Assembly: GCA_022844125.1 (NCBI GenBank)
Contig: JALHMI010000002.1
Location: forward strand, 257,236-307,500
Source: Pirellulales bacterium
Lineage (GTDB): Bacteria; Planctomycetota; Planctomycetia; Pirellulales; PALSA-1355
Direction of reading: 5' to 3'
DNA length: 50,265 nucleotides
Below, piece after piece: positions 25,321 through 33,851 of this stretch. The notes beneath the pieces were generated by a model. The model was not told where the DNA came from, searched no databases, and saw only the letters and a program-made list of their open reading frames with translations. How positions within the stretch are numbered: position 1 is the first letter of the stretch; each line of letters opens with the position of its first letter. The position numbers and the translations under genes are program-made.

Positions 25321-27084
25321 ATGGCCGCTCCGGCTGGAAAACCTCCGATCGATAACTCAGCCGGTGACGCTCCCCGTTCCGGCGAGTACGTGGTCGTCGC
25401 CCGCCGCTATCGGCCCCAAGCGTTCGACGAGCTAATCGGCCAAGATCACGTCGCCCGAGCGCTGACAGGCGCCATCGCCGCCGGTCGAGTCGGTCACGCC
25501 TACCTGTTCACCGGTGCTCGTGGCGTTGGTAAAACCTCCTCCGCCCGGATTCTCGCCAAGTCGCTCAATTGCGTTCGTGGTCCGACGGCCACCCCCTGCA
25601 ACGAGTGCGAGATCTGCCGCGACATCACGGCCGGCGCAGACGTCGACGTCATCGAGATTGACGGCGCCAGCAACCGCGGCATTGACGAAATTCGCTCGCT
25701 CCGCCAGAACGTAAACGTCCGGCCGAGCCGGGCACGGTTCAAGATATACATTATCGACGAAGTCCACATGCTCACGCGCGAGGCTTTCAATGCCTTGCTC
25801 AAGACGCTCGAGGAGCCGCCCGAGCATGTGAAGTTCATTTTCTGCACGACCGAAGCATCGAAGATCCCGATCACGATCCTCTCGCGCTGCCAACGGTTCG
25901 ACTTCGCGGGGATTCACATCGCTTCGATCGTCGAGCGGCTCTCGCAGATCGTCGCGGCCGAGCGTGTCGAGGCGGAGCCCGAGGCACTCACCATCCTGGC
26001 TCGCCGGGCGGCCGGCTCGATGCGCGACAGTCAGTCGCTATTGGAGCAGATTCTGGCGATCGGTGGGGAGCGAATTACGGCGGCCGACGTCCATGCGCTC
26101 TTGGGCACGGCTGGTGAAGCTCGCTTGACCACGCTGGTCGATCACCTGCTCGGGCGCGATGCCGCGGCGGCCATCGCCGATCTGGATTCCGCCGCCAGTG
26201 AAGGCGTTGACGTCGGCCAACTGCTTGAACAACTCCTGGGCTACTTCCGCGACGTAATGGTCACTGCCGTCGGCTGCCCGGCCGAGGCACTGCTGCATAC
26301 CGCTCCTGCACAGCACGCGTACCTCGCGGAAGCGGGGCGACGAGCCGGGCTGGAAACCGTCTTGGCGATCATGCAGATCATCGATCACACCCTCTCGCGG
26401 ATGCGCTACAGTACGCAGTCGCGCACCCTGGTTGAAATGGCCCTGGTGCGGATCGCGAGTCTGGAGAACCTCGACGACCTCTCGGAGCTGATCCAGGGAC
26501 TGCAAACCGGCGGCCTGCCTGTATCAACCGGGACGATCAGGCCGAGCGCTACTCCCAACAGTGTCCCCGCGGTGTCCGATCTGGCAGCAAAAAAAAAAGC
26601 TGAGCCAGTCTCTCCCCAATTAGAGCCAGGGGACAGCGAGCCAGCGACGCCGCAATCATTAACCCCCGCCTCGCTACCGTCGGCCGAAGTGACGAGTGGG
26701 AATGCGAAACGCATCTGGGATGCCGCGCTCGCCAGCCTCGAAGGACTATTGCATCAAAACGCAGACTTCTGTGAAAGCGCAAGCGCGCCCGGCGGCAATC
26801 GGCTGGTCGCTACATTTCGCGCGAAGTATACTGCCTGCAGAGCTTTCTGCGAGCGGCAGGTAGCCGAGATTGAACAGGCACTTTTAAGCGTCGCGGGCGG
26901 CCATGTAAAGCTTGAGTTTGCCACGATTGCGGACGAACCCCAACAGGCCGCGGCCCAGGTACGCCGCGCGGCTCCGCACAGGCAGCGCGTGGCCGAACTG
27001 AAAGAGCACGCCATGGTTCGTCGAGCGACTGAATTATTCGATGCTCAAATCGTGCGTGTCGAAGATCCCGAAGCTGCGAACTGA
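25321..27084 (+). CDS. dnaX: DNA polymerase III subunits tau and gamma
   Basis: Clamp-loader ATPase and replisome organiser. 587 residues from ATG 25321; the open frame extends upstream to 25174, but that part lies over the SRP RNA. Domains: Walker A GARGVGKTSSARILAK, zinc module CNECEICRD preceded by Cys in LNCVRG, Walker B IYIIDEVHM, sensor/arginine-finger motif ILSRCQRFDF, then the clamp-loader collar to about residue 370. A Ser/Pro-rich linker starts near 400, and a C-terminal domain of about 140 residues follows. The linker holds a run of ten A residues (26589-26598) that probably yields a shorter gamma form of about 427 residues. It is followed after 31 bases by ybaB and then recR, the classic order. 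Confidence 0.97.
   Translation: MAAPAGKPPIDNSAGDAPRSGEYVVVARRYRPQAFDELIGQDHVARALTGAIAAGRVGHAYLFTGARGVGKTSSARILAKSLNCVRGPTATPCNECEICRDITAGADVDVIEIDGASNRGIDEIRSLRQNVNVRPSRARFKIYIIDEVHMLTREAFNALLKTLEEPPEHVKFIFCTTEASKIPITILSRCQRFDFAGIHIASIVERLSQIVAAERVEAEPEALTILARRAAGSMRDSQSLLEQILAIGGERITAADVHALLGTAGEARLTTLVDHLLGRDAAAAIADLDSAASEGVDVGQLLEQLLGYFRDVMVTAVGCPAEALLHTAPAQHAYLAEAGRRAGLETVLAIMQIIDHTLSRMRYSTQSRTLVEMALVRIASLENLDDLSELIQGLQTGGLPVSTGTIRPSATPNSVPAVSDLAAKKKAEPVSPQLEPGDSEPATPQSLTPASLPSAEVTSGNAKRIWDAALASLEGLLHQNADFCESASAPGGNRLVATFRAKYTACRAFCERQVAEIEQALLSVAGGHVKLEFATIADEPQQAAAQVRRAAPHRQRVAELKEHAMVRRATELFDAQIVRVEDPEAAN
26589..26598 (+). promoter_or_regulatory. dnaX: A10 run in dnaX, probable slippage/frameshift site producing gamma
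   Basis: The codons read GCA AAA AAA AAA GCT. One extra A in the transcript, or a -1 frameshift, gives AAA AAA AAA AGC TGA, an immediate stop after codon 427. Loss of one A gives a stop at TAG after ten further codons. A possible hairpin (TCCCC pairing with GGGGA) follows about 15 bases downstream. E. coli (ribosomal -1 frameshift) and Thermus (A9 transcriptional slippage) make gamma at the same place in the gene. Confidence 0.75.
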
Positions 27085-27115
27085 ACATCGTCGAAACCAC
27101 TTTGTGAGACTTCAC

Positions 27116-27493
27116 ATGTTCGAAGGACTCGGGAAACTCGCCAACCTCGGTAGCATTCTGAAACAGGCTCAACAAATGGGCGGCCGGCTGACGCGAATTG
27201 CCGACGAGCTCAAATCCAAGCGCGTCGAAGGCACTGCTGGCGGCGGACTGGTAACCGTCGAAGCCAACGGTGCCGGCGAGATTCTCTCCTGCCGTATCGA
27301 TCCTTCGCTGATCACCGGCGGCGACCGCGAGTTGATCGAAGACCTGGTGCCTGCAGCGATGAATCAGGCTCTGGCCAAGAGCCGCGAATTGCACGCCGAG
27401 GCCATGAAGTCGCTCACCGCCGGACTGGATATGCCGGGCATGAATGACATGCTATCACAACTTTCGGGGGGTAGTTCCGGAACTCAGGGCTGA
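27116..27493 (+). CDS. ybaB: YbaB/EbfC-family nucleoid-associated protein
   Basis: 125 residues from ATG 27116. The frame opens earlier, but the upstream text is over the dnaX end and unlike the family. Core motifs: LGSILKQAQQMGGRL, then GTAGGGLVTVEANGAGEI and the helical end LVPAAMNQALAKSRE. The family forms dimers that bind DNA with little specificity. The C-terminal 25 residues (LDMPGMNDMLSQL, Gly/Ser-rich end) are typical. It lies between dnaX and recR. Confidence 0.94.
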   Translation: MFEGLGKLANLGSILKQAQQMGGRLTRIADELKSKRVEGTAGGGLVTVEANGAGEILSCRIDPSLITGGDRELIEDLVPAAMNQALAKSRELHAEAMKSLTAGLDMPGMNDMLSQLSGGSSGTQG

Positions 27494-27580
27494 AGCCGGC
27501 TGGGCGGTTCCGCCAAGCGTGCTCCGCGAACCACCTCACAGGATCCCCACGCCTATCACCATTTTTAGGACAATTGCCGC

Positions 27581-28174
27581 TTGATCAGTGAATCGGTAAC
27601 CAGGCTGGTGGAGGAGTTCGCCAAGCTGCCGGGCATCGGCAAAAAGTCGGCCGAGCGGCTGGCCTACCATATTCTCAGGGTTCACCAATCGGAAGCATTG
27701 GCCTTGGCCGACGCCATCCGTCATGTGAAAGAAAACGTGCGGTACTGCCGAACTTGCTATAATCTCACGGAGCAGGACGAGTGTGAGATCTGCCGCGACG
27801 CGAAGCGGGACCGCAGCCAACTCTGCATCGTCGAGCAGCCGCGAGATCTACTGGCCCTCGAACAGCCAGGCACTTATCGCGGACTATATCACGTATTGCT
27901 CGGTAGGATCGCACCGCTGGATGGCGTGGGTCCGGAGAATTTGACCATCGAGGCGCTAGTCGAGCGGGTCCGGGGGGGCACGTTCCGCGAAGTGATCATG
28001 GCCACGAATCCGACCCTCGAAGGAGACGGAACGGCACTGTATATCTCGAACTTATTGGCCGGTTTGCCTGTGGAGATCACCCGGCTGGCCCGGGGCATCA
28101 CCAGCGGCAGCGTGCTAGAATTTGCTAACAAAGAGATTCTGGCTGACGCCCTGGCAGGTCGGCAGAAGTTCTAA
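27581..28174 (+). CDS. recR: recombination mediator protein RecR
   Basis: 197 residues, normal length. Acts with RecO/RecF to load RecA at gaps. The helix-hairpin-helix [17 protein letters not shown] is followed by a Cys4 zinc finger CRTCYN...CEICRD, then a TOPRIM domain with [15 protein letters not shown] and [15 protein letters not shown]. The end ([19 protein letters not shown]) holds the usual conserved C-terminal region. The start is TTG 27581 with AGGA (27567-27570) upstream. It closes the dnaX-ybaB-recR unit. Confidence 0.96.
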   Translation: MISESVTRLVEEFAKLPGIGKKSAERLAYHILRVHQSEALALADAIRHVKENVRYCRTCYNLTEQDECEICRDAKRDRSQLCIVEQPRDLLALEQPGTYRGLYHVLLGRIAPLDGVGPENLTIEALVERVRGGTFREVIMATNPTLEGDGTALYISNLLAGLPVEITRLARGITSGSVLEFANKEILADALAGRQKF

Positions 28175-28289
28175 CGGAAAAACAAGCCTGGCCCGAGCAC
28201 ACGAACACAACAGCAAGATCTGCGCCAGCGAGCGTCGTCGCGTGACTAGCGCGAACGACCAGGTACACGACGGAACAAGTTGAACTTTC

Positions 28290-29822
28290 ATGCGACTTTC
28301 ATTTGGCCAGGAATTGCGATTGGTTCAGAAGCAGGTGCTTGCACCGCGGATGATCCAATCGATGGAAATCCTGCAATTACCGATCATGGCGTTGCAGGAG
28401 CGGATCGAGCAGGAGATCCAGGAAAACCCCGCGCTGGAACTCACCGAGGAGGACTCCGATCTTCCGGAGGAGCCCGTCGACATTGAAAACCCCGACGCGC
28501 CGAGCGAGGAAGAGCGCGAGCTGGTCGTCGATGAGAGCAAGAACAACGAGGACGACTTCGAACGCCTGCTGAACATGGACGAGGAGTTCCCCGACCAGTT
28601 CGAGGAACGTACCCGCCCGTCCAGCACGCGGATCGAAGAAGAAGGCGACCGCAAGCACGACGCGATGGCCAACATGGTCGCCCGGCCCCAGTCGCTGCAA
28701 GACTACCTGCACGATCAACTCGGCTGGTTCAACCTCGCCCCCGAACTCCGGGCGATGTGCGACCGCATCATCTACAACCTCGATGCCAATGGCTACCTGC
28801 AGTCGCGGCTCGAAGATCTGATCGATCCGAATTCTCCACCCGAGCAGTTGGTCCTGGCCCAGCGCGCGCTGGTGATCGTGCAGAAGCTCGACCCGCCGGG
28901 AGTCGCCGCCCGCGATCTGCGCGAGTGTCTGCTCCTGCAGCTCACGCCGGGCATGCCGCACTACGAACAACTCAAAACGATCATCTCCAGCCACCTGGAA
29001 GACCTCGAACACAATCGCCTGCCGGCCATCGAACGCAAGACGGGGTACTCGATCGCGCTCATCCAGGAAACGCGCGAAGAGCTGCGAAAGCTCAATCCCA
29101 AACCGGGCGCGAGCTTCGGCGAAGTCTTTGTGCCGAACGTGATTCCAGACGTATTTGTCGAACTCGGTGACGACGGCAAGTACCGCGTCCGGCTCGAGGA
29201 TGGCCGCACGCCCAAGCTGTACATCAGTCCGACGTACCGCAACATTCTGATGAGTGAGAAGACCAACGCCGAGACGCGCGAATACATCAAGCGGAAGATC
29301 AACTCCGCCCAGTGGCTCATCGAATCGATCGAGCAGCGACGCAACACGCTGACGCGTGTCGCCCAGGCGATCGTCGATCACCAGACCGAGTTCCTGAACA
29401 AGGGCCCCGAGTCAATCGAACCCTTGAAAATGCAGCAGATCGCCGACAAAGTTGGCGTGCATGTCACCACGGTCAGCCGGGCAGTCGACGACAAGTGGAT
29501 TCAAACCCCGCGCGGCATCTTTCCGTTGAAGCGGTTTTTCTGCGGGGGCACTGTGAGCGCCGATGGCGAAGAAGTCGCCTGGGATACGGTCCGCCTGAAG
29601 CTGCAGGAAATCATCGACAACGAGAACAAGCAGCACCCGCTCAGTGATGACGAACTCGTTCGCGAGCTCGGCAAGCACGGCCTCACGGTCGCCCGCCGCA
29701 CGGTGACCAAGTATCGCAAGGCGATGAACATTCCCAGCAGCCGCCAGCGGCGTGATTGGAGCGAAGGCCCGGACGGCGCCCCCGAGCCAGCCGCCACAAA
29801 CGGCCGTCACGAGGAAGAATAA
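28290..29822 (+). CDS. rpoN: RNA polymerase sigma-54 factor
   Basis: 510 residues. Region I: LSFGQELRLVQKQVLAPRMIQSMEILQLP in shape, Gln/Leu-rich and the enhancer-contact part. Region II (about 50-115) is strongly acidic. Core-binding region from about 130; helix-turn-helix MQQIADKVGVHVTTVSRAVDD; and the RpoN box ARRTVTKYRKAMNIPSS near the C terminus (canonical ARRTVAKYRE). The last 20 residues are a variable tail. The start at ATG 28290 has GGAAC some distance upstream. No enhancer-binding protein or PTS-type genes lie next to it, unlike proteobacteria. Confidence 0.97.
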   Translation: MRLSFGQELRLVQKQVLAPRMIQSMEILQLPIMALQERIEQEIQENPALELTEEDSDLPEEPVDIENPDAPSEEERELVVDESKNNEDDFERLLNMDEEFPDQFEERTRPSSTRIEEEGDRKHDAMANMVARPQSLQDYLHDQLGWFNLAPELRAMCDRIIYNLDANGYLQSRLEDLIDPNSPPEQLVLAQRALVIVQKLDPPGVAARDLRECLLLQLTPGMPHYEQLKTIISSHLEDLEHNRLPAIERKTGYSIALIQETREELRKLNPKPGASFGEVFVPNVIPDVFVELGDDGKYRVRLEDGRTPKLYISPTYRNILMSEKTNAETREYIKRKINSAQWLIESIEQRRNTLTRVAQAIVDHQTEFLNKGPESIEPLKMQQIADKVGVHVTTVSRAVDDKWIQTPRGIFPLKRFFCGGTVSADGEEVAWDTVRLKLQEIIDNENKQHPLSDDELVRELGKHGLTVARRTVTKYRKAMNIPSSRQRRDWSEGPDGAPEPAATNGRHEEE

Positions 29823-29908
29823 TCGCTCGCGCTGTTTGCGTCACCGCGACGAGGAGTTCTTCTGGGTTGACTCACTTACGCTGCGTACCATTCGTCGCGT
29901 GCAGCGTT

Positions 29909-30589
29909 TCAAGTCTGATGATCGATGCTGCTGAAATCGATGCGCCGGCCGCGGCGAACCTGCTCGGCCCGACGTGCCTTATCGATCTTCCCCGCCACAT
30001 CTTCGGCGGTCTCGATGCCCTTTAGCTCAAGCTTGCCGTGCGTGCGGTCGGCCGAAGTGATCGTGATCGTGCCCACGCCCACGGCCCTTTCGACGAGTCC
30101 CTGCGTCCAGGCCACGTCATGAATCTCGATCAGCTCGATGCGATCGGTGGTCCGCGTCAGAACTCCTTCGCGATGATAGAACATCTGGTTGGTAAGCTTG
30201 TAGCTGCGTCCCAGCCGATTGACCGCCAGTTTCGCCAGTGCCGCCAGCCAGACCACGGCAATCGCCCCCAAGAGCACCGCACCCAGCAGCGGCACGGTCG
30301 ATAAAAAAATCACCCCGCCCACCACCAGCAGCACGCTCAGGATTCCACACAGGACGAACGCCCCCAGCATCGCCTTGGGCGAATAGGTTCCTTCCCAGAT
30401 CGTTTCCTCTGGTACGTCGGTCACGCGTCCCGATCGGCCGCTCGCGACGGGCTCGCTCATCACGGGTTGTGGTTTGGTCGGAGGGCTCCTGGTGGCCGTC
30501 TCAACGCCGTCGTCGGGCAGCTTCGCGCCGCAGTGCTGGCAGAAGGCCGATCCCGCGGCCGTGTCCTTCGTGCAAATGGGGCATTTCAT
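29909..30589 (-). CDS. zinc-ribbon plus bacterial PH-domain membrane protein
   Basis: 226 residues. An N-terminal zinc ribbon (CPICTKD...CQHCGAK, two CxxC pairs), a Pro-rich linker, then two membrane segments (about 90-135). A bPH2-type domain follows (YKLTNQMFYHREGVLTRTTDRIEL, then VGTITITSADRTHGKL). The family (DUF304/YdbT-like) is widespread and its function is unclear. It converges with rpoN (86 bases between stops) and is divergent from nrdR. The zinc ribbon is also seen in the unrelated membrane protein at 3900-5375, a common planctomycete decoration. Confidence 0.82.
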   Translation of the reverse strand: MKCPICTKDTAAGSAFCQHCGAKLPDDGVETATRSPPTKPQPVMSEPVASGRSGRVTDVPEETIWEGTYSPKAMLGAFVLCGILSVLLVVGGVIFLSTVPLLGAVLLGAIAVVWLAALAKLAVNRLGRSYKLTNQMFYHREGVLTRTTDRIELIEIHDVAWTQGLVERAVGVGTITITSADRTHGKLELKGIETAEDVAGKIDKARRAEQVRRGRRIDFSSIDHQT

Positions 30590-30832
30590 GCCAGAGTGTT
30601 CTCCGCAAAAGATTGGTGGACATCTCCCGTGGGCTTGCCGAGTGGGCCATTATAGCGCCGCCCCGCCGAGGCGTACCAGACGGCTCAGTCGGCTGCAGGT
30701 CATTCGTCGGTCGCGACCCATTCTTTGCGGGTGCTGAACGCTAAACCGGCAAGCTCCCATGCTGGTTGCCGCCCGGGTTCCTGTTATCATGAGGGCTACC
30801 GGTCTAATCCCGTGCGATTGAGCGCGACGCGC

Positions 30833-31435
30833 ATGAAATGTCCCAACTGCGGCATCGACAACGACAAGGTGATCGATTCGCGTGCTAGCCACGACGGCTT
30901 CGCGATTCGTCGCCGACGCGAATGCTTGGGTTGCCAGACGCGTTACAACACCTACGAACGCTTCGACGATGCGATCCGCTGCCCTTTCTGCCACGACGAT
31001 TCCAATCGCGTGCTTGAAACCGAAATCAGCGAAGGAGGCTTTTCCGTCCGCCGCCAGCGCGAGTGCCTGGCTTGCCGCCGGCAGTACACGACCTGCGAGC
31101 GAAGCGAACAGCGTCAGCTCAAGGTCGTCAAGAAAGACGGCACCCGCTCTCCGTTCGATCGCCAGAAGATCCGCCAAGGCCTGGAAAAGGCCTGTTGGAA
31201 ACGCCCCGTGAGCGACGAGCAGATCGAAGCGATCGTGGTAGCCATTGAGAGCGAAGTCTACGCCCGCGGCGAACCCGAGGTTCCCAGCACGATGCTCGGC
31301 GAGCTCGTGATGCAGCATCTGCGGAAGCTCGATCAGGTCGCCTTCGTCCGCTTCGCCAGCGTCTACCGCGAGTTCAAAGACGTGCAGGACTTTGTCGACG
31401 AACTCGACGAGATGATGGCCAAGCGAGCGCGGTAG
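30833..31435 (+). CDS. nrdR: NrdR transcriptional repressor with duplicated zinc ribbon
   Basis: Regulates ribonucleotide reductase genes. From ATG 30833 (MKCPNCG) it has 200 residues, against about 150-160 for the family. The excess is a second zinc ribbon. Ribbon 1 has Cys3, 6, 31, 34 with VIDSRAS and the Arg patch RRRR. Ribbon 2 has Cys50, 53, 78, 81 with VLETEIS and RRQR. The ATP-cone follows from about residue 96: LKVVKKDGTRSPFDRQKI, then VAFVRFASVYREFKD. Both ribbons keep all four cysteines, so both should bind zinc. The frame extends upstream to 30725, but the family start is clear. No nrd gene is in the window. Confidence 0.94.
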   Translation: MKCPNCGIDNDKVIDSRASHDGFAIRRRRECLGCQTRYNTYERFDDAIRCPFCHDDSNRVLETEISEGGFSVRRQRECLACRRQYTTCERSEQRQLKVVKKDGTRSPFDRQKIRQGLEKACWKRPVSDEQIEAIVVAIESEVYARGEPEVPSTMLGELVMQHLRKLDQVAFVRFASVYREFKDVQDFVDELDEMMAKRAR

Positions 31436-31741
31436 CGCCAAACGTTCTTGAGTATTCGGGTGCCACGGTCTGGGTTTGCCCAGCCGCGTCCAACGATTGA
31501 CAACGCTGGAGGTCGGATCGCGTACCACCAGCCCGAAGCGCGAGCGAGGTTACCCCGCTAGTTCGCTTTGCGTTACGCTGGATAGAGGCTGCGAAGTCCA
31601 CTGAGTACCGAAAATCCCTCGGCAGGTACCCTCGCTCACGCTCTTTGAAGTTGCGCCAGCATGCTAGCAGTGGGTAAAAAACGAGACTCCGGCGGTGTGA
31701 ACGCGAATTATTCTGGAGCTGGTTAGGCCCGTTACGCGTTA
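31436..31741. other. intergenic scar, repeat-like
   Basis: No gene is supported. The text near 31535-31560 (CCCGAAGCGCGAGCGAGG) resembles a short interspersed repeat I associate with planctomycete genomes, from memory only. GAGACTCCG at 31683-31691 is repeated inverted as CGGAGTCTC at 31750-31758, flanking the start of the transposase-like frame. Confidence 0.35.
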
Positions 31742-31984
31742 TTGCATCGCGGAGTCTCTACAACGATTATTCCCGAATCGCTACCGATAATCAAGTTGTT
31801 TCTGCGTCCAGTCGCCGGCCGTCTGACGGAGGTCGTTCCCTTGGTGCAGTTGCTGGCTGCGTTCGTATCGCATGTGGGCCGAACGTCCGCCTCGCAAGCG
31901 GCAGAGTCGATACGCACGTGGAGCCGACATCGAGCCGATGTGGCTCGTTACTTGGCGCGTCCCTGTGCCGAACGCCTGCATTAG
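31742..31984 (+). pseudogene. possible transposase N-terminal remnant
   Basis: An 80-codon frame, opening at TTG, ending at TAG 31982-31984. Its middle reads IKLFLRPVAGRLTEVVPLVQ and SRHRADVARYLARP, in the style of the N-terminal region of planctomycete DDE transposases. No catalytic domain follows: the next gene begins on the other strand at once. If correct, it is a truncated insertion-sequence remnant. It could also be a chance frame. Confidence 0.35.
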
Positions 31985-31998
31985 ACTAGGCCCTCGGC

Positions 31999-33003
31999 TT
32001 AGTCCTGCCGGCTAACGACCAGTTCAGAAAGCGACACGAGCACATCCCGGGCTTCGCCGGCCGGCAGGGCTTCGGCCTCGACGCGGGCCAGATCCGCGTA
32101 TCGCCGGGCCGTCTGCCGGGCGTACTCCATCCCGTCGCCTCGCTCGAGCCAGAGCGCGATCTGGCTGCGGTCCGCTCGGCTCTTGGAAGCGAGCAGTTCG
32201 CGGATTTCGACGCGTTCGTCGGGCGAGCTTTCTGAAAGCAGACGGATGAGCGGCAGCGTGAGCTTCTGCTTTTCCAGGTCGGTGCCGAGGCTCTTCCCCA
32301 TCGAAGCTTCGTCGCCGACCAGGTCAAGCATGTCGTCGGCAATCTGGAAGGCGATCCCCAGGTTACGGCCATAGCGGTCGAGCGACTCCTCGACCGCCTC
32401 GCTCGCGCCGGCATAGTGCCCGCCCAGTCGGCAACAGCAGGCACAGAGCTCGGCCGTCTTGGCATCGATGATCGAAAGATACTCGGCCTCGGTCAGCTCA
32501 AAGTTGCCGCGGCTGTTGATCTGCCGCAGTTCGCCGGCGCAAACAATGTTCGTCGAGTGGCCGATCCGCCGGCAGGCATACGTCGTATCCAACGAGCTCG
32601 CCAGGTAGAACGAGTGCGTGAACAGGAAGTCGCCCACCAGTACGCTGGCTTCATTGTCGCTGCGGGCGTTGATCGTTTCGCGATGCCGGCGGAGGCTCGC
32701 TTCGTCGAGCACGTCGTCGTGCACCAGTGTTGCGGTGTGAATCATCTCCAGCACGGTAGCCAGCACCACGTGCTCGCGCGAGGTCTTGCCCGCGGCTTTG
32801 CCAGCCAGCAGCACCAGCGCCGGCCGCAGACGTTTGCCGCCGAGGCGATAGGCGTGCTTCACGAGCCCGTCAACAAACGGATCGTCGCTGGTGAGCTCGC
32901 TGCGGAGCAGTGATTCGCTGGCGGCGAGCTCGTCGGCGATCGGAGCGTACAGGCGCTTCCAGTGGCGCGCGAGCGCATCCTGCTCGCGGGTGGCTTGCTT
33001 CAT
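31999..33003 (-). CDS. polyprenyl diphosphate synthase (trans-isoprenyl type)
   Basis: 334 residues from ATG 33003, which has AGAAGGA 10 bases upstream; ATG 33048 and the longer frame to 33150 overlap moaC and look non-homologous. Both Asp-rich motifs are present: first DDVLDEASLRR (chain-length region before it LEMIHTATLVH), second DDMLDLVGDE. Also GGKRLRPALVLL and the substrate Lys/Gln motif KTAELCACCCRLGG. It condenses isopentenyl diphosphate onto allylic diphosphates. Length and motifs suit octaprenyl/heptaprenyl or similar products, which would serve menaquinone side chains (mqnA/mqnC are 10 kb away). Product length is not determinable here. It is probably cotranscribed with moaC. Confidence 0.92.
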   Translation of the reverse strand: MKQATREQDALARHWKRLYAPIADELAASESLLRSELTSDDPFVDGLVKHAYRLGGKRLRPALVLLAGKAAGKTSREHVVLATVLEMIHTATLVHDDVLDEASLRRHRETINARSDNEASVLVGDFLFTHSFYLASSLDTTYACRRIGHSTNIVCAGELRQINSRGNFELTEAEYLSIIDAKTAELCACCCRLGGHYAGASEAVEESLDRYGRNLGIAFQIADDMLDLVGDEASMGKSLGTDLEKQKLTLPLIRLLSESSPDERVEIRELLASKSRADRSQIALWLERGDGMEYARQTARRYADLARVEAEALPAGEARDVLVSLSELVVSRQD

Positions 33004-33056
33004 CGAACGAAGGTCCTTCTGGTCTGTCGCGCCATGCACACTCGTCATTGGTTTAC

Positions 33057-33533
33057 TCACGGCTCGCGGCGAAAGTTGCCGCTTCGCCCTCCCGACTTTG
33101 CTTCCAGTTGCACACGCTCGACGACCATCGCCCGATCGACCGCCTTGCACATGTCGTAGATCGTCAGCCCTGCCACGCTCACCGCGACCAGCGCTTCCAT
33201 CTCGACGCCTGTTCGGGCCGTGGCCCTGGCCGTGGCCGTAATCGCCACATGCAGGTCATCAGGAAACGCAAAACTCACTTCCACGGCATCCAGCGGCACC
33301 TGGTGGCAGAGAGGGATCAGCCCGCTGGTTTGCTTGGCGGCCATGATCGCGGCCAGCCGAGCCACCTCCAGGACATCCCCTTTAGCGCTCGTTCCGCCTC
33401 GTATCATGGCTAGCGTCTGGGGCTGCATCTGCACGCTTCCGCTGGCGGTCGCCACTCGCTGGGTGACGGGCTTGGCGGCCACGTCGACCATACGGCTGGC
33501 GCCTTCAGCGTCGAAGTGTGTCAGTTCGTTCAT
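33057..33533 (-). CDS. moaC: cyclic pyranopterin monophosphate synthase MoaC
   Basis: 158 residues, molybdenum cofactor synthesis step 1 (with MoaA). Key text: DVAAKPVTQRVATASG, IPLCHQVPLDAVEV with the active-site His, TGVEMEALVAVSVA, and YDMCKAVDRAMVV with the catalytic Lys. Start ATG 33533; a GTG lies directly before it. Its stop is 53 bases before the ATG of the polyprenyl synthase. No other moa gene is in view, so the pathway genes are scattered. Confidence 0.95.
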   Translation of the reverse strand: MNELTHFDAEGASRMVDVAAKPVTQRVATASGSVQMQPQTLAMIRGGTSAKGDVLEVARLAAIMAAKQTSGLIPLCHQVPLDAVEVSFAFPDDLHVAITATARATARTGVEMEALVAVSVAGLTIYDMCKAVDRAMVVERVQLEAKSGGRSGNFRREP

Positions 33534-33763
33534 CACCGGCTCGCCCAGAGTCCCTTACTCGCAAAATGAAAACCGCAAACCATTTTGCAGCATCACCCTG
33601 GAGCCCGAATTCCCGCATATGGGTCCAGCAGGCGCGAGAAACCAAGTGTTCATTCTAGATTTGGAACGGGGCGCGTCGAGGGGCATTTCGAGCGGGGGCG
33701 AGAAGGTCGCACTTTGCTTCGTAAAGTAAGCAGAATGCACCCTAAGACGCTTCCCACGCGCGC

Positions 33764-33801
33764 AAAAAAACCCGTCGCGGGGGGTCATCCCGCGACGGGT
33801 T
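33764..33801 (-). terminator. strong intrinsic terminator of the HTH-receiver gene
   Basis: 13-bp perfect stem AACCCGTCGCGGG (33769-33781) / CCCGCGACGGGTT (33789-33801), 7-base loop. On the minus strand it is followed by TTTTTTTGCG (seven T, 33764-33770). It lies 50 bases downstream of the HTH-receiver stop. TTGGTTTT on the plus side could give weak two-way function. Confidence 0.9.
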
Positions 33802-33851
33802 GGTTTTAGCGAGTCTTGGGCGCCCAGTGCCCGGCGAAACCGCGCCGCTCG

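Noticed and set aside
28377-29381. 334-codon minus-strand frame within rpoN
   Set aside because: Antisense shadow of a conserved gene.
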